DNA from: an uncultured Pirellulaceae bacterium
Lineage (GTDB): Bacteria; Planctomycetota; Planctomycetia; Pirellulales; Pirellulaceae
DNA length: 64,000 nucleotides
Reading direction: 5' to 3'
Assembly (NCBI GenBank): GCA_938084685.1
Contig: CALKGE010000001.1
Coordinates: 62,001 to 126,000, forward strand
Position 1 is the first letter of the stretch; each line of letters opens with the position of its first letter. This document shows positions 39,006 to 48,545 of the stretch, piece by piece. The position numbers and the translations under genes were made by a program. Under the pieces are notes generated by a model. It was not told where the DNA came from. It worked only from the letters and a program-made list of their open reading frames with translations, and did not search any database.

Positions 39006-40214
39006 TTACTTAGAATCAGATGGCAAAGCTGATTTTGTATTCTCTTCCAACCACTGCTTACCGTTTTTTGTCCACCAGCTATCCCATTTTGCATGCGCTT
39101 TGTCACGATGCTCATCTTCTGTAAATCCACAGGAATAGACTTCGTAAACATAAACAGCACTGGGACGTGAAAATCTGTAGCCATACTCTTCCGGACTCTG
39201 CTTCGTCAGATGCAGCAGCATGATTAACGCCGTATCGCGCAACTGCGTTTTAATCAGTTTGCCGCCGGCCTGCGGAGTACTCCAGGTATGCACTAACCTC
39301 CTCTGTGACAGCAAAGGGAGTAAGAGTTCCACTTCGCTGGGACCCCCGAATCGACCAGCACAGATAGCTGCATACTGCTCACTTGTCGAAAAATTTTCCG
39401 CTTTGGTTAGAATTTCACGAGAAACTGTCAAACCTGACTGCTCGAAACCATAATTCAAGATCAGCATCAAACCAAGCATCTTATTGCGCGACCGTGCTGC
39501 CATCTCCGCCCACTCGCGCGTCATTCGTTTGCCGACATCCGAATCGGGTTTATCAATGATTTGTGACTTAATTGGCGAGTAATTAAGCACGTTGCAAATC
39601 GGAGATATCAGCGAATCCCGTTCAGACGAATTGATCTCCGCAGCACCTAAAATGACGGTCGCAATACTTTCGATCTGAGGGATCGTGGGGCCGTAGCTGC
39701 CGTAAGGTTGAAGTTGTTTGGTGCGTTCCTGAAGAATCTCGGCAAGCCCCTGTTTGGACTCTATCCTCCCCAACAGCCGGGCCTCAGCTCGAACCATTGA
39801 CGCGAAAAACTTGCGTTCGGCAGGACTCGAACCAATCCTTTCCTCGTAGAGATCCCAACCCGGCAAATCATGTTCCAACTTACCTTCCGTATCGTCAATG
39901 AAACGCTGTAACCTCAGTTCAAAATCCTTGTACAACAGGTCGATATAGATGCGTCGTACTCGGCTACGTATTTCAAGATCCGGGTTGCGTAATTCGGCTA
40001 TCAACTCGCGACGGGCTGCAAGTCCAATCCCGGTCAGTTTGGCATGTGCTCGTTCCCGAACCTGGTAGGACTGATCTCCTAATTGCCCAATTAACTTTTG
40101 ATACTCCGGATTAAACTCATCCACCTGTTGTTGCGCATCACTCACCCCGGTCGTCGAAAAGACAACCAGTGCCAGGACAAGGTTAACTGTGGAATGGAAG
40201 TTGATTCGATACAT
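39006..40214 (-). CDS. Secreted hypothetical protein with HEAT-like N-terminus
   Basis: Signal peptide MYRINFHSTVNLVLALVVFSTTGVSDA; IGQLGDQSYQVRERAHAKLTGIGLAARRELIAELRNPDLEIRSRVRRI resembles planctomycete HEAT-type repeats. Confidence 0.7.
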   Translation of the reverse strand: MYRINFHSTVNLVLALVVFSTTGVSDAQQQVDEFNPEYQKLIGQLGDQSYQVRERAHAKLTGIGLAARRELIAELRNPDLEIRSRVRRIYIDLLYKDFELRLQRFIDDTEGKLEHDLPGWDLYEERIGSSPAERKFFASMVRAEARLLGRIESKQGLAEILQERTKQLQPYGSYGPTIPQIESIATVILGAAEINSSERDSLISPICNVLNYSPIKSQIIDKPDSDVGKRMTREWAEMAARSRNKMLGLMLILNYGFEQSGLTVSREILTKAENFSTSEQYAAICAGRFGGPSEVELLLPLLSQRRLVHTWSTPQAGGKLIKTQLRDTALIMLLHLTKQSPEEYGYRFSRPSAVYVYEVYSCGFTEDEHRDKAHAKWDSWWTKNGKQWLEENTKSALPSDSK

Positions 40215-40335
40215 CGAGATAAGTTTCTGGTCAGTAGGTCTGAGGCCGCTGAAGAATTATACCAACCCTATTATAGGTCATAAATCCTCTGGACTCAGAA
40301 TCCATGATCCTATTCCCTCCAGGGAAATTCGGTGC

Positions 40336-40349
40336 AAAACAGCTGTTTT
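40336..40349. promoter_or_regulatory. Perfect 14-bp palindrome AAAACAGCTGTTTT in the divergent intergenic region
   Basis: Direct reading; lies between divergent 39006-40214 (-) and 40559-41371 (+). Confidence 0.4.
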
Positions 40350-40558
40350 TACTGTGTTTGGGAAGCTGATACTGATTTTTCCCTTTTTTTCTTCTTCACA
40401 AACCAATATTCGATCTCGCTTGGCGAATGAAGTGTTAGTCAGTAACGCTGAAATGGATTTCAGCATTTTGTAATCAGGATGTTCCCTCCAGCCGGTAAAT
40501 GAACCCGGCGAGGCATGCACAGTTTCAATCGCAGATTCTCTTGAAAGGAGACCTAACG

Positions 40559-41371
40559 ATGAAAAAGAAAATATTGTATGTCGGAGGCGGTGCCACTGCA
40601 GTCATGCTGCTCCTTGCACTGCTATTCGGCAGCGACGCAACAAGTTATGTAACCACCTCGGTGGCTAGTGTTCGGGATTCCGTGAAAAACTCGGTACCTG
40701 TCGAATTCGAATTGGAAAGAGCTCGCCAGGAAATCTCGGACATCACACCCGAGATTCGGAAAAACATGGAAATCATCGCACGGGAGGAAGTCAAAATCGA
40801 AAAGCTCGAAGCCAACATTATTCAATTCGAAGAAAAGCTGGCTGAAGACGAGAAGTCCATCAAACGACTGAACGCAGATCTTGCTTCCGGAGTCGAGTAT
40901 GTTGTTTATCACGGAATCGAGTATTCATCGAACGACGTGAAACGAGACCTGACCAATCGTTTCGATGAATTCAAAACAGACAACGAGACTCTGGCGAATC
41001 TCAAGAAGCTTCATGTCACTCGCATGGATAACCTGAAAACCGTTCGTAACCGACTGGCATCCATGCAGGCTTCACAGCGTAAGCTGCGAGTGGAAATCGA
41101 AAGTCTTGCTGCTCGTAACAAGATGATCGAAGTTACCAAGTCTGCCAGCGAGTTTGAGATCGACGACAGTCAATTGGCCAAGGCGAATGCCCTGCTCGAA
41201 AATCTGGACTCACGTCTGAGTACAGAGGAAAAGTTGTCTCATGTCTCAAATCAGTCTCTGGACCGTATCCCCGTGGAAACGGAAGCGACTGCCGACATCC
41301 TTGACGAAGTTACCAGTTATTTTGAGTCTACGAAGCCTGCAACTTCGAAGACCAGGTTAGCAGGTAAATAG
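40559..41371 (+). CDS. Membrane-anchored coiled-coil hypothetical protein
   Basis: MKKKILYVGGGATAVMLLLALLFG TM anchor then heptad-rich sequence; RBS aaaggag before ATG 40559. Confidence 0.75.
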   Translation: MKKKILYVGGGATAVMLLLALLFGSDATSYVTTSVASVRDSVKNSVPVEFELERARQEISDITPEIRKNMEIIAREEVKIEKLEANIIQFEEKLAEDEKSIKRLNADLASGVEYVVYHGIEYSSNDVKRDLTNRFDEFKTDNETLANLKKLHVTRMDNLKTVRNRLASMQASQRKLRVEIESLAARNKMIEVTKSASEFEIDDSQLAKANALLENLDSRLSTEEKLSHVSNQSLDRIPVETEATADILDEVTSYFESTKPATSKTRLAGK

Positions 41372-41391
41372 AAGCTCCGATGCCGGGAATC

Positions 41392-41421
41392 GGGGTTCAC
41401 GCTCAGGCGTGGACCCCTTTT
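41392..41421 (+). terminator. Intrinsic terminator after the coiled-coil gene
   Basis: GGGGTTCACGCtcagGCGTGGACCCCtttt: 11-bp stem (one GU) with TCAG loop. Confidence 0.8.
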
Positions 41422-41464
41422 CCTGCGCAGGCGACGAAAGCTGATAGACTAATAGGAAATACGC

Positions 41465-42184
41465 ATGATGAATACGACTGGAATACACCGGACTCGCACG
41501 AACAACTTTTCCACTCGTGTTGCGGCCACGCCGCCTGAAAACTCGTCGGTCAAACATCATTACTACTTCCGAACTAACAAGAACATTATGAAAGCCGTCT
41601 CCGAGCGTTTCTTAGTATGGATTGATGCCGTGGGTGGCTATCTCGTATGCCTCAACGATCAATTATTACTCGGACAAGCCAGACCCAACTCCCAGGTCGA
41701 TATCCCGCTTGTGGCAGACGTTTCCAGTAGGCATGCCCGTATTAAACGAGAGGGAGAGGAAGGAGACTACGTGATCGAACCACTCGCGGAAGTCACCGTT
41801 CAAAACAAGGAAATTCAATCTCCTACTCTGTTACACCATGGGGACATGATTTCGCTGGGAAGCGCTCAACTGCGATTCACCAAACCACACCCCCTCAGCT
41901 CCAGTGCTCGTCTGGATCTGCTCGGCAGCAGTCGAACCAGCCCCTTTGCAGATGCCGTCCTCCTGATGAGTGACACCCTGATTATTGGGAATAATCTGGC
42001 CAACCATGTCGTCTATCATGGGGAAAACCATCAAGTGGTTTTATACAGACAGGATGGACAACTACTCTGTCGCTCTGACCAGCAAGTCAACCTGGACGGA
42101 GTATCGGGCCAAACCAATGGCGAACTATTCTATGGATCCCAGGTTAAAAGTGACCATATTTCCTTCAGCCTCGAAGACGTGTGA
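41465..42184 (+). CDS. FHA domain-containing protein (start uncertain; 41588 possible)
   Basis: LLLGQARPNSQVDIPLVADVSSRHARIKREGEEGDYVIEPL...VQNKEIQSPTLLHHGDMISLGSAQLRF is an FHA core; second half resembles a degenerate repeat. Confidence 0.75.
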   Translation: MMNTTGIHRTRTNNFSTRVAATPPENSSVKHHYYFRTNKNIMKAVSERFLVWIDAVGGYLVCLNDQLLLGQARPNSQVDIPLVADVSSRHARIKREGEEGDYVIEPLAEVTVQNKEIQSPTLLHHGDMISLGSAQLRFTKPHPLSSSARLDLLGSSRTSPFADAVLLMSDTLIIGNNLANHVVYHGENHQVVLYRQDGQLLCRSDQQVNLDGVSGQTNGELFYGSQVKSDHISFSLEDV

Positions 42185-42267
42185 ACTTTCCACACAGACA
42201 AGTTTTTGCATTCCATTAAGCGAGTATTTAACCTGAAAAGCAACACTCCTTTTTCCTCTTCAGAAAC

Positions 42268-44055
42268 ATGAAATTTACCTACTCCACTGGCGACGCTCCT
42301 CTGGATGGTTACACCATCAAGCGAGGACTTGGTCGAGGCGGCTTCGGAGAAGTCTACTTCGCTGTGAGCGACGTAGGGAAAGAAGTTGCACTCAAAAAAG
42401 TCGACTTCATGGATGCCGACCGAGGGGATAGTCTGATCCTGAATATCAATCATCAAAACCTCGTCCTGCTCTTTGATATCAAACATACCGAGGGTCAGGA
42501 TGAATCGTGGATCATCATGGAGTACATGTCGGGTAGCAGTTTAAGAGATATCCTGACGCGACATCCCGATGGTCTCACTGAAGACGAAGCGGCTGCATGG
42601 TTTTTCTCCATCGCCAGCGGTGTGCACCGTCTTCATGACAACGGATATGTCCACCGTGACCTCAAACCAGGTAACGTCTTTGTCAGTGAAGGCCATATCA
42701 AAGTCGGTGATTATGGCCTTTCCAAGTTGATCGCCCACAGCCAGCAGCATAATAACACACGAGCGATTGGAACCTGCCGTTATATGGCTCCAGAGATCGG
42801 TCAGGGAAATTACGGACGTCAGATCGACATTTACGCGTTAGGGATCATCCTTTACGAACTCCTGCAGGGTAACATTCCATTTGATGGTGAATCCGACGCT
42901 GAAATCCTCACCAAGCATCTTACTCAGGAACCGAATTTGAGCGGCATTCCCGCTCCCTTTCGCCCCGCCATCCAAAAAGCCCTGCAAAAGGATCCTCGAA
43001 AACGATATCAATCTGTGGTCGATATGATGCTGGAAGTACCAGCTCCTAATTATCAGTTGACATCAGGCCTGCTACGTCCCCAGTTGCCTTCCGAATACCT
43101 CGAACAACTGGAAGATTCAAAACGGGAACCAGCCATTACTTCGCCAGCGAGTTCTCCAGCGGAAGCAAGCTCTGCCAACCAGGACGCCACACCAACGACA
43201 TCCTCGCAAAAACGACCCACCGATCGGCCTAACGCCTCTGCTGCCAGGATCCCCACTCTGGAAAACGTACCGGTTCGCCCGCCAGCTCCAATTACAGATC
43301 GTCCAGCAACCGCTCGCTACTATCGAGCGTCAGGAACCTATCGAGCCCGCACAAAATCGTGGAAAGACGTGGCGATGGAGGAGCTCAGTACGCACGATCG
43401 ATCGCAAAAAGTGAGTGAACTTACTGCGTCCATGACCCGAGCCGTCTTGGGCGCTGCCGGCAGCTCCGCTCTGATCCTGGGCGTCTACCTGACAAACCAG
43501 AATTTGACTTCGGTTCAGATCACGCAGTGGTCTATCTGGATCCTGTCGGTCATGGTGCTCAGTAGCTGGGCAGTACTTATCACCGGCAAAATCTGGGAAT
43601 CTTCAGCTGATGAAGAAGGCTCGAAAAGGCTTGTCATGTTTGCTGTCGGAGCGGGGTTAGGAATACTCCATTTGGGAATTGGTAACTTTCTGCAGTTGGA
43701 TTTTTCCTCCATACACTCGGAAAACAGTTACTGGCCGTGGGTGCTCGACAAATGGAAGTTATCGGCCGGAGGTGAGCCGTCTTATATCCATTTCGCAATT
43801 TTCACCGGTTTGCTGTTTTCACTGTGCCGCTGGTGGCTGCATGCCACACCAGCTCGCAGTTCCCGCTACGACCTCCTGGCAGCGTTGATGTTCGCCATGG
43901 TCGCCTGGTTTCTTCCCGTTGCTCCACAACCGTTAATGCCTGGTGTTGTGGGTTTCACCGCGTTAGTTATTCAATTTTCGACTCCGAGTTTTACCGTAGC
44001 ACAACGGCGCCACTTTCAATCCGTGGCAGACACATGGTGGCAACATGATCAGTAA
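42268..44055 (+). CDS. Serine/threonine protein kinase with C-terminal TM helices
   Basis: GLGRGGFGEVYFAVSDVGKEVALKKVD, VHRDLKPGNVFV, KVGDYGLSKLI, GTCRYMAPEIGQGNYGRQIDIYALGIILYELL; several C-terminal hydrophobic segments. Confidence 0.95.
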   Translation: MKFTYSTGDAPLDGYTIKRGLGRGGFGEVYFAVSDVGKEVALKKVDFMDADRGDSLILNINHQNLVLLFDIKHTEGQDESWIIMEYMSGSSLRDILTRHPDGLTEDEAAAWFFSIASGVHRLHDNGYVHRDLKPGNVFVSEGHIKVGDYGLSKLIAHSQQHNNTRAIGTCRYMAPEIGQGNYGRQIDIYALGIILYELLQGNIPFDGESDAEILTKHLTQEPNLSGIPAPFRPAIQKALQKDPRKRYQSVVDMMLEVPAPNYQLTSGLLRPQLPSEYLEQLEDSKREPAITSPASSPAEASSANQDATPTTSSQKRPTDRPNASAARIPTLENVPVRPPAPITDRPATARYYRASGTYRARTKSWKDVAMEELSTHDRSQKVSELTASMTRAVLGAAGSSALILGVYLTNQNLTSVQITQWSIWILSVMVLSSWAVLITGKIWESSADEEGSKRLVMFAVGAGLGILHLGIGNFLQLDFSSIHSENSYWPWVLDKWKLSAGGEPSYIHFAIFTGLLFSLCRWWLHATPARSSRYDLLAALMFAMVAWFLPVAPQPLMPGVVGFTALVIQFSTPSFTVAQRRHFQSVADTWWQHDQ

Positions 44056-44731
44056 AATCACCATCGCTATCGCATTGCTGCTGATACATGGCTCGGATCT
44101 TTACAGCCAGCAAACGAGCTCGGACAACAATCCACCGACATTCTACCGCTTTGATCTGGATAGCCAGACCAAACAGGAATCGGTCGTTCTCCCCGATCAA
44201 CAATTACCTAATGGAAACCCCTACGCCATTCCGATCCAGTCTGAATTCTCCGTCAGTATTGCCGATGCAACGGACAGTTTTCTGGCCAAAGTCGATGCCG
44301 CCATCGACAACATCATAAATGAAGTCACCAAAGACCATCCGCAGGGCAGGGCATTACTTCAGCAACAGGGATTACAGATAAACCTCCAGAATCTGGCGGC
44401 TGACAGCGATCTCTTTCTGAAACAGCATACCCCGGTTGTGGAAGGCGAGCTCTCGGACATCTCCAACTACCATCTCGTTGGTGTTGTCGATCTGCAGCCT
44501 CTTCAATCGGAGATCCATCAACGGTGGAACGAAGTGCTTCTCGGAAAACGCCTTGTTCAGTACAGCATGATTGCCAGTGTTATTCTGATCGTCCTGTTTT
44601 TGCTGCGAGGGAATCAGGTGATGCGCAGTCGTAACACACCGAGGTCAATTTTAATCGCGGTCAATTCTGTCATTCTTCTAGCCACGTTCGTCGCTCTGGG
44701 CGTGATTGCCATGATGCTTGAATGGGTCTGA
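44045..44731 (+). CDS. Hypothetical membrane protein of the kinase/sigma cluster
   Basis: Overlaps the kinase 3' end; signal peptide and two C-terminal TM helices. Confidence 0.7.
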   Translation: MISKITIAIALLLIHGSDLYSQQTSSDNNPPTFYRFDLDSQTKQESVVLPDQQLPNGNPYAIPIQSEFSVSIADATDSFLAKVDAAIDNIINEVTKDHPQGRALLQQQGLQINLQNLAADSDLFLKQHTPVVEGELSDISNYHLVGVVDLQPLQSEIHQRWNEVLLGKRLVQYSMIASVILIVLFLLRGNQVMRSRNTPRSILIAVNSVILLATFVALGVIAMMLEWV

Positions 44732-44782
44732 TTTCTTGTCGTCCCCCCTCCCAGCACGGTACAATTCGCTTAACCACTTAAC

Positions 44783-45430
44783 GTGTTGGGAATCTACATG
44801 GCCGAAGTCGACAAATTGCTGATTCAGGATATCCGTACGGGATCAGATGATGCCTGGATGCATTTCGTTGAACGCTTTGGCGGAAGACTTCAGGCATTTG
44901 TTCGCAAGAAGATCCGCGACCCAGCAACCGTTGACGATATCGTTCAGGACACGTTCATCGGATTCATTAACAGTCTGCCAAATTTCGACGAATCCCGACC
45001 GATTGATAGTTTCCTGTTTACGATCTGCCGCTATCGACTAATTGACCATTTTAAAAAGACAGGCCGACGGAATGTGGTCTCCATGACAACCGACGATTCC
45101 CAGCAACAGATCGACTTGCCCGCCGGAGATCGTAGTGTCTCAACGCTCTTTCGCAGTGGCGAACGCCGGCAAGCCGAACACGAAGCACTATTGCAAATTC
45201 TCGAAAAAGAAGTCTCGTTGCTGGTGGAAAGTGAAGCCTGGGTCAAATTGTCCTGCTTGGAGTTGATCTTTGTAAGCGGTACGCCCAATAAGGAAATCGC
45301 CGAGTTGCTTGAATTAACCCAACAGCAGGTCGCCAGTTTCAAACACGAGTTCATTGATAAGATCAAACGGCATATGCTGCGACTGGGAGTCAACACCGAT
45401 CTATTTCCCGAACTGTATTCCGAGCCATAA
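44783..45430 (+). CDS. ECF-type RNA polymerase sigma factor (start GTG 44783 or ATG 44798)
   Basis: DDAWMHFVERFGGRLQAFVRKKIRDPATVDDIVQDTFIGFINSLPNFDESRPIDSFLFTICRYRLIDHFKK (region 2) plus region 4 GTPNKEIAELLELTQQQVASFKHEFIDKIK. Confidence 0.92.
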   Translation: MLGIYMAEVDKLLIQDIRTGSDDAWMHFVERFGGRLQAFVRKKIRDPATVDDIVQDTFIGFINSLPNFDESRPIDSFLFTICRYRLIDHFKKTGRRNVVSMTTDDSQQQIDLPAGDRSVSTLFRSGERRQAEHEALLQILEKEVSLLVESEAWVKLSCLELIFVSGTPNKEIAELLELTQQQVASFKHEFIDKIKRHMLRLGVNTDLFPELYSEP

Positions 45431-45452
45431 CCCTCCTGGGGAGACGAGTCAT

Positions 45453-45872
45453 ATGCATTCCTTTAGCGATTCTGAGATCGCCGCTTATCTGGAAGAAGAC
45501 CTGGAAGCAACACGCGCTTCCGCTTTGGAAGCAGTATCGGTCGAGGACACTTCGCTGCAGCAGCGCATACAACAGATCCGACAACAAATGAATGACGGGG
45601 AACATTCGCTGGGAGCAATCTGGCGACAACACAATCTGAGTTGTCCTGGTCGCAAAACTCTTGGCGGCTATTTACTCGGGATCCTACCCGATGCCCAGTC
45701 ACTGTTCATTCGTTCGCACATTGAAACTCGAGGATGCCTCACCTGCCAGGCCAATCTCGACGACCTGGAACAACAGCAGACGGAAACTCAGGATACGCTG
45801 GCTGCTCGGGCAACACGTTATTTCCACTCCAGTATCGGACACCTATCACAACAAAGCGACAACGAAAAATGA
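45453..45872 (+). CDS. Small Cys/His-containing protein, candidate sigma regulator
   Basis: Directly after the sigma gene with gggga RBS; CPGRKTLGGYLLGILPDAQSLFIRSHIETRGCLTCQANL resembles a divergent zinc-binding anti-sigma motif. Confidence 0.6.
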   Translation: MHSFSDSEIAAYLEEDLEATRASALEAVSVEDTSLQQRIQQIRQQMNDGEHSLGAIWRQHNLSCPGRKTLGGYLLGILPDAQSLFIRSHIETRGCLTCQANLDDLEQQQTETQDTLAARATRYFHSSIGHLSQQSDNEK

Positions 45873-46903
45873 TGACGCGACCCCCACATACCTTGCTAAT
45901 CCTCCTGGCTTTGACACTGCTGAGTGCGTCAGTCTCAGCCAACGAATTCGTCCCCCGTACCACCATCCATCAGCGCAATGGCGACTGGAAATCGCCTGCC
46001 AGCAATTATGTCATTCTGGAACGTGACGGTGTAAAAATCGTAGTCGTCAACAACGAAGCTGTCGACAATGAAGTCCTGCCCGGACACAAAGCCGGCTACA
46101 GTGGAATCGCCCGTATTTCACATTCACAACAATCGCGAAATCTGTTTGTCCCAAGTTATGCGGGAATCAATTATGAGCATATCCATGACGGAAAAAACCG
46201 CGATCGTAAGATCCTGTTCGAGCCACGTAATCTGCCAATGGAGTTGCGCATCATCCACAAGCACGCCGTCGAACTCTATCAGGCACCAGCCGGAAACTAT
46301 CAACTCGAAAGTTGCCAACGCTATGAGCTGCTGGAAAACGGAACGCTCCAGATGACGTACGAATGTACTCCCCGAGCTAAGACCTTTGAGAATGGTTACA
46401 TCGGCCTTTTTTGGGCAAGCTACATCAACCAACCGGAAGATATGGCCATCCATTTTCCGGGCTACGAAAATTTGGAAGACAAATCAAACCAGAACCTTCC
46501 CAGTCCGAAAATGGTTCGGGCAGTGACACCTCAACACGGAGTTCTGGCTACGCACCGAGGAAAACTCGATCACCGACAATTCAAACATGACGCAGACTTC
46601 CCCCTGTCACTTGTCTTCGGGCATTCAAAACACCGCTTTCATGAACCCTGGTACTACGGAGTCAGCCACGGAATGGGATTTGCGCAAATCTTTCGTGAGG
46701 CAGATCACATGCGGCTGACACAGTCACCCTCTGGTGGTGGGAAAGGAAACCCTGCCTGGGACTTTCAATACTTCATCCCCGAGTATAAAGTTGGCAAGAC
46801 CTACCGGTTTGTCATGCGAGCGGTCTATCACCCAATTGACAAGCAATCCGAGTTCCTTGACCGCATTGAGAAAGAATACTCCGAGCTCAATCAGAAGCAG
46901 TAG
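45869..46903 (+). CDS. Secreted hypothetical protein
   Basis: ATG 45869 overlaps the upstream stop; signal peptide MMTRPPHTLLILLALTLLSASVSA; one long ORF (344 aa). Confidence 0.75.
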   Translation: MMTRPPHTLLILLALTLLSASVSANEFVPRTTIHQRNGDWKSPASNYVILERDGVKIVVVNNEAVDNEVLPGHKAGYSGIARISHSQQSRNLFVPSYAGINYEHIHDGKNRDRKILFEPRNLPMELRIIHKHAVELYQAPAGNYQLESCQRYELLENGTLQMTYECTPRAKTFENGYIGLFWASYINQPEDMAIHFPGYENLEDKSNQNLPSPKMVRAVTPQHGVLATHRGKLDHRQFKHDADFPLSLVFGHSKHRFHEPWYYGVSHGMGFAQIFREADHMRLTQSPSGGGKGNPAWDFQYFIPEYKVGKTYRFVMRAVYHPIDKQSEFLDRIEKEYSELNQKQ

Positions 46904-46904
46904 A

Positions 46905-48545
46905 TTACCGGTTCTTGAGGTAGTCTGTGCTTGGCACTTCACCCTTGATACGATCCGGGTTGGCTGGTGAAGGGAACTGAATATTGGGCTCGGGCGTCGC
47001 CCCCAATTCCGTTTCCGCCAAATCCACCAATGCCTGTAAAGCAAATCCTTCAGGCACCTCTTCATCGAACTGTGACAACAGCTCAACGTAGTTCGCGATC
47101 GAAGGCATCAGGTTATGTCCCGTATCTTTTGTAATCATTGATGGGTATTTCTCGAAAATGTCCGTCCACATGGACCAGGCTTTTTCATATTCCTGTCGAG
47201 CTGGCTCGAGTCGAGCGGCAACGAACAACTCGTCGGCAACAGCCGTTGTTTTACGTGCATTGATCGCCAGGTCGAGTTGTTCCATTTCACAACGTCGAAG
47301 CCAGTAATCGTAGTTAATCATGGAACGCATGTAATTTACCGCATCGGCTTTCATCGCCTCTACTTCCGCTTTGGCAGCAATCGACAAGGCCTGCTCTTTC
47401 ACTGACTCCGGCATCGCTTCGGCAACATCAGTCTCCGAAACAAATAATGCCTCATTCGCTTCCATAACCAGCCGATCGTGATATTCGGTACGTAAATCAG
47501 CAGCCAGTTTCAGTGCTTCCTTTTGAGGATGCGTCAGCTGTTCATGTCGCTGATTTCGTAGATTCTCCCGTACGTCTGGCCCGAGTGCATCAAGGTCGCG
47601 ACGCAGTTGTTCCAGCTTCTGTTGGAACTCATCTCCCTGATTCAAACGCAGCGTACTGCCCGTAAATTTGGATAGAATGTCCAACGTACCCAGCTCGACA
47701 AGACCCGCATGAGCTGTGGCAAAGGCCTGTTGAGCATTGGTATCCAGATACCCCTCATCTTCCAAAGCAATGGCGTAATAAATCAACGCCTGGGGTTTAC
47801 GTTCATAAATCCTCAGCCAGTCATCCGAAATACCGACGTCGCTGAACTTGGCAACGTCTTCGCTCTTTTGAAACCAGCGATTTGCAACCTTCCAATTATC
47901 CGGATTCCCATCGACTCCGGCTACCAGCTGCGAGTCCATTTCCAGACCATAGTTTTCCATGCGTTGATGAAATGGCTCATCCACAGAAAACAGCCGGCGA
48001 AACTGACGCTTCTCATCCGAGCCGCCGATCTTGGAACCAGTGTAATCTCCTACGGCCTGAACCAGCTTGGCGTTCTGACTGTTGTATTTGGTTCCCTCCA
48101 TCAGAAAGTCAATTCCACGCCGCACCCACTGATAACGATGACGGTAATTATCAAAATCAACCGAAATGTTATAAGCCAGGTTGTGAGCTTGAAACTTCCA
48201 GATTTGAACAAAGTTTGGCTGTAATTTGGCGATTTGATTTACGGTCGCTGTGACATTGTCATAGTCTTCCATTTTCTGGAAGCGCGTGGCTTTTTGCCAC
48301 AACACAATAACGGCAATGGGACGCAAGCCAAGGGTCGCCAATTGCATGGTAGAGCTAACCGGATCAATCTCGCCCAGATTGGACTGCGCCAGATAATTCT
48401 CTGCTCGCAATTGCGCTAACTTTCCACCTCGACCACCGTCAGTATCACTGGTCGCCGGCTGTCCCAGATAGAACAACGGGAAAAGTAACAGAACAATACC
48501 TGTGATGTAGCTGACTTTACGCTTGAAAGAAGTTTCTAAGTTCAC
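46905..48545 (-). CDS. Hypothetical membrane-anchored protein in ABC transporter operon
   Basis: 546 aa; N-terminal TM (VSYITGIVLLLFPLFYLG); overlaps the permease gene by 4 nt. Confidence 0.75.
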   Translation of the reverse strand: MNLETSFKRKVSYITGIVLLLFPLFYLGQPATSDTDGGRGGKLAQLRAENYLAQSNLGEIDPVSSTMQLATLGLRPIAVIVLWQKATRFQKMEDYDNVTATVNQIAKLQPNFVQIWKFQAHNLAYNISVDFDNYRHRYQWVRRGIDFLMEGTKYNSQNAKLVQAVGDYTGSKIGGSDEKRQFRRLFSVDEPFHQRMENYGLEMDSQLVAGVDGNPDNWKVANRWFQKSEDVAKFSDVGISDDWLRIYERKPQALIYYAIALEDEGYLDTNAQQAFATAHAGLVELGTLDILSKFTGSTLRLNQGDEFQQKLEQLRRDLDALGPDVRENLRNQRHEQLTHPQKEALKLAADLRTEYHDRLVMEANEALFVSETDVAEAMPESVKEQALSIAAKAEVEAMKADAVNYMRSMINYDYWLRRCEMEQLDLAINARKTTAVADELFVAARLEPARQEYEKAWSMWTDIFEKYPSMITKDTGHNLMPSIANYVELLSQFDEEVPEGFALQALVDLAETELGATPEPNIQFPSPANPDRIKGEVPSTDYLKNR

